Below, in pieces: positions 60,573 through 64,000 of a DNA stretch of 64,000 nt. The position numbers and the translations under genes were made by a program. Within the stretch, counting starts at the first letter, position 1. The number at the start of each line of letters is the position of its first letter. The stretch is from Poecilobothrus nobilitatus (Eukaryota; Arthropoda; Insecta; Diptera; Dolichopodidae). The stretch spans positions 156,835,271 through 156,899,270 of the forward strand of contig OX352773.1 of assembly GCA_947095535.1 (NCBI GenBank). Reading direction: 5' to 3'. The notes under the pieces are model-generated. The model saw only the letters and a program-made list of their open reading frames with translations, made no database searches and was not told where the DNA came from.

Positions 60573-60860
60573 ATTTTATTTATTTATTTATTTATATTAA
60601 TATTACATACATAAATGTAATGCAATATTATTGAACCATCGGCTACTTTAGGCCATTATAGGTTTTTATACTATTATTAAATTATATACTAATATTATTT
60701 ATTTTGTTTATATTATATACTATATATTTATATTATATTAGGTCATAAGGGGGGTATAACGGGGGTAGTAAAGAAAAAAACTTACTACCTGTGCAGGGAT
60801 CGAACCCACACTCCTTCGGTTAATACGCCACACGCCTACCCACTAGGCTACCGAAGCCCC
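60573..60860 (-). mobile_element. SINE-B, full length, minus strand
   Basis: Near-identical in reverse to 50614-50890: (TTTA)n tail at 60574-60593, body, B box (gggatcgaacccacac in plus orientation), A box (ctaggctaccg in plus orientation) and cttcggttaatacgcca between them. The 3' part of the body has an extra gggggtagta stretch. Confidence 0.85.
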
Positions 60861-61850
60861 AAAATGAATTTTAAGTAAGATATAGACTTTTAAAATAAAA
60901 TTAAATTGTAAAGATCTCTATCGTATTCTCTTATTCTTCTAGTAGGCACTTAAACATTTTTCTGTGCAAACAAAGGTATCTAATGATAAGAATTTGCATA
61001 ATAAAAATTAAAAAAAAAAAAACAAATTAAAAAAGTAATTGCTCAAAAAAAACATTCACTCAACTTTTCAAAAAGCTGGAAAGAAAATGGAATTAAAATT
61101 TTGTGAACCAGCCTAAAATATTTTGCACGTAGAAAATACTCTACAAATTTTAGTTGTAATCAAAGTTGTACAAAAGGAAAAAAAGGACATACCTAAATAA
61201 TATTATTAAGAATGGATTATGTATATGTTTATACTTAGATATTATCATTGTTTTGTTTTTTTGTTAAATCAGAATATTATACAGAATAATTTACTTTTTG
61301 TTAAATGAATTTCTTTCATACCATTTACCTTTATTTGAATTATCTTTAGATAATAACATAATATCTAATATTATGAACAAAAAACATGTAAACCTATTAA
61401 ATCATTTAAAAAGAGAAAAAATCTAAACGACTCCTATTAGTTATAAAGCAAAAGTTCAATGAACTTCGGTATCATTTACTTATTACCTACATTTTGTGTA
61501 CGAATATTAAATTTTAGATAATATTTTAATTTGTTAAACATAATATCTATAATTTATTTAGATATTTTCTTTTTTGTCTAATAAATTTTTTGCTATGGTT
61601 AGAAAACAGAATGTCTTTGTAAGATCTTGTCATTTCATATTATGGTTTTATCTAATTGTTTTTATCCATATGAAAAATAATCTGAATTATTTCCAGTACT
61701 CTCTAGAATTTTTCTATTATTTACCTTTAAATAATTATTTTAGGTTTACCAGCTGCTTACTTTTTTTTTTTTTGGTGATTTAATGATAATGGAATTTACT
61801 AATTTACTTAAAATTTTTGTTTTCTTTTATTATCTTCATTATGACTAGTT
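60861..61850. other. AT-rich DNA, nothing recognised
   Basis: No supported feature; the ORF at 61574-61783 is AT-driven. Confidence 0.5.
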
Positions 61851-63423
61851 ATACCCGTACGATAGGATCGGGTATAATAAAATTACTCCTCCGTTTGTAA
61901 CACCTCGCAATAAGCGAGCTAGATATACCTTCAAAGGTATGGATCGGATCAGAAAAAAATTCTAAGACTTTTGAGCCATGTCTGTCCGTCCGTCCGTCCG
62001 TCCGTCAGCACGCTAACTCAAAAACTAAGAAAGCTAGAATCTTGAAATTTACACAAAATATTCTGGGAGTAATTTGTAGGTTCCCTATTTTTTTTGGTTG
62101 AGTTTGGACCAAGCCTTAGGGTAGCTCTCGAACACCTAACTTTTAGATCCCCACATTTTTTTTGCAATAGAGCTATGAAATTTTAACCACTGATAGATCT
62201 CACAAAAATATTAATTTTATTTTTAATAACTTATTTTTGTAGCCCCACCCGTTACGGAGCTACAGCTCCCCAAAGGTTCAAAAAAGCTCTATATTTAAAT
62301 TGTTATAGCACAAGTTGTATAAGGTATATCTTCATTTTGAAAACGCCAAACGATTACTACTTTTATTAGCTTTAAAAGTGTATATACAATAAATATATAT
62401 TTGTGGCATACGGTGTCTTAATTTACCGTTATGTGAAACTCAAATTTTGCAAAATCCTTCAACCCTTCTATCTTCTAAACGGTTTAAGTTGGAAACTTGC
62501 AATTTTGACAGAAGTTAGATCTTTAAAAATAAGTATGAGTCATTTCAGAAATTTTTTTTGTATCACCCCCCGTTTAGGAGCTGTAAGGGGTCAAAAACTG
62601 AAAATTTCCTATTTTTAAACACCTGTAACTTGAACACCTGTTAGAATTTTTTTGAAGTAATACACAAAAATTAAAGCTTCAACATTATATTCTTATTTCT
62701 GTTAACAACTTTTTTTTAATAATGTAGGGTTACTTTATAATTGACGAAAGTGTTACTTGATTTTTTCAAATTTTCTAACAAATTTCTTCAACAAATTTTT
62801 TGCATTTGTTTTACTCAATAATTTGAAATTGTTGAGGATATAATGCGTAGTACATAAAAATGCAAATAAATAAACAACATAATGGTTGCTTGAAGAATTT
62901 TTATTTATATGATATTAATATATATACATACTTATATAATATCATGTTTATTTAGATATCGTATAGTGAATGAATGATAAGAGTATAGATGTATATTATA
63001 TAGCGCCGTATTTACATACATATATGTATTTTATTGTACTTATAAGAAATTATTCTGTCAATGGAATATTTAAATATAATATAATATAATATTTAAAAAT
63101 TATATTTACTATTTTGTACTAAGTAAATTTAATATACATTTACCGCTTAGTATTAAATGGTACTATAGAATATTTGAAAAAGTTTTGGATTGATAATCGT
63201 TATGTGAAAGGTTAGAATCTGCTTTTGAAGAATGTACATATAAACATATAGTTTGAATATATGTAGAACCCATAGTTCTAGAAATTATAAAATTCACCCA
63301 AATTATTTTAAAATACTAAAATATTAAAAAAATAATATTGTGAGCAGAGTGACAGGCTGTGAACATACTAACGGTTCGTACGGGTATCTAAGAGTTGACA
63401 AAGGCAACTGTATTCTTCCTCGT
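61851..63423 (+). mobile_element. HINE-1 element, full length (1573 bp)
   Basis: All landmarks present: 5' hairpin atacccgtacgataggatcg, a GTCC tract near 61980-62005, module gtagccccacccg (about 62239), taccgttatgtgaaac (about 62423), AT-rich second half, inverted repeat tcgtacgggtat (63376-63387), hairpin agttg/caact and ctcgt at 63423, flanked by T. Nearly identical to 34422-36003 and 43310-44874, so young. Confidence 0.9.
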
Positions 63424-64000
63424 TTTTTTTCTTATGATAATAATGCTCATATGATAATAATTGAAAGACAACCATAAGAGTCTATTGATTATATTCATAA
63501 TTAACTTGTTTTACTATAAGCAATGACTCCTTAGTAATATGTATACTTCCTAGTATTAAACAGTGAATTAAACATCTTTTTGAGACAATCGACTAGTCAG
63601 TTATTTAGATCGCCAAATTGTGCAGCTAGATGAACTGCCGATCTAGTACTCAATATGACAGTCATTTGGCTAACTGGTTAAGCATATAATTATTAAGATA
63701 CCACTATAAATTTATGTTTCATCAAAAAATATAATATGCATGTGTTCAAATAATCAACATACATTGCACACAACTATTAAACTTCAATAATTTTAAGTGA
63801 AAAACCGTCACGTAAAAGTATCTGAATGTTAACAAAATTAAGTATAGGTACATACTTTCAAATTAAAAAACATAGTTCAATAAATTAAAATAAGATTAGG
63901 TGCTATATAATGTGTAACATATATAATAATATTATCATTGTATGAGAACAATATTTCCTATTTAGCAAAACATTTGATTCCATTTTATTTCACATAAATA
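63424..64000. other. AT-rich DNA with a possible SINE head fragment
   Basis: At about 63663-63690, tttggctaactggttaagca resembles a SINE-B A box (tggcctagtggttaagcac). It has no B box. Otherwise nothing is recognised up to the window end. Confidence 0.4.

Noticed and set aside
62403..62618. 71-codon ORF also open at 34974-35189
   Set aside because: Both lie at the same place in HINE-1 copies; the frame is broken in the other copies (39651 and 43310), so it is a chance ORF in a young non-coding repeat.

Overview
The window is eukaryotic and almost certainly insect nuclear DNA. It is very A+T-rich, with no operons, no dense long ORFs and no ribosome-binding sites. It carries tRNA-derived SINEs, decayed non-LTR retrotransposons, short tracts of the insect telomere pentamer TTAGG, and many copies of short interspersed elements of the DINE-1/mini-me kind (Helentron-associated, HINE). 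Frequent words such as taatattat and taggtacctac are reminiscent of hemipteran genomes, but I cannot fix the order or species. No complete host gene is visible; the window reads as an intergenic region or a very large intron filled with transposon debris.

Layout. Positions 1-10200: the end of a HINE-4 element at the left edge, a SINE-A, a truncated HINE-2, a ~92-bp tandem repeat, a HINE-3 with ~147-bp internal repeats, then two HINE-2 copies head-to-tail on the minus strand (8264-10195). 10200-33900: mostly plain AT-rich DNA with three RNase H-type LINE tails (minus strand; 12.9, 18.7 and 33.0 kb), SINEs A and C, a minus-strand HINE-3 (23892-24799), an 81-nt near-perfect hairpin (16939-17019) and two small coding-like islands (18.3 and 21.0 kb). 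33898-37238: a HINE-2 split by a full HINE-1, followed by an inverted second HINE-1, giving a large palindrome. 39651-44975: HINE-2 nested in HINE-1, then HINE-1 nested in HINE-2. 45677-47250: a LINE reverse-transcriptase relic with many stops. 50614-52150: a SINE-B next to a LINE 3' end, a TTAGG tract and a second SINE-B. 54422-55745: an intact-looking HINE-2. 57.5 kb: a coding-like island. 59.2-60.9 kb: a SINE fragment, a complete HINE-4 and a SINE-B nearly identical to the one at 50.6 kb. 61851-63423: a full HINE-1.

The most interesting material is the set of HINE families. HINE-1 and HINE-2 share no obvious terminal sequence, yet have the same plan: a 5' end that is itself a hairpin, a perfect 12-15 bp subterminal inverted copy of that end near the 3' terminus, a (GTCC)n tract about 100-150 bp in, a common internal module, a 5-bp 3' hairpin exactly 14 nt from the end, and insertion between two T residues without target duplication. 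HINE-3 and HINE-4 are shorter variants. None shows Rep/helicase coding, so all would be non-autonomous. SINEs would depend on Pol III promoters plus LINE machinery; the LINE relics seen here are all inactive.

Limits: all alignments were made by eye; element boundaries are good to a few bases where termini are quoted, and to tens of bases elsewhere. Family names (HINE-1 to 4, SINE-A to D) are labels for this window only.
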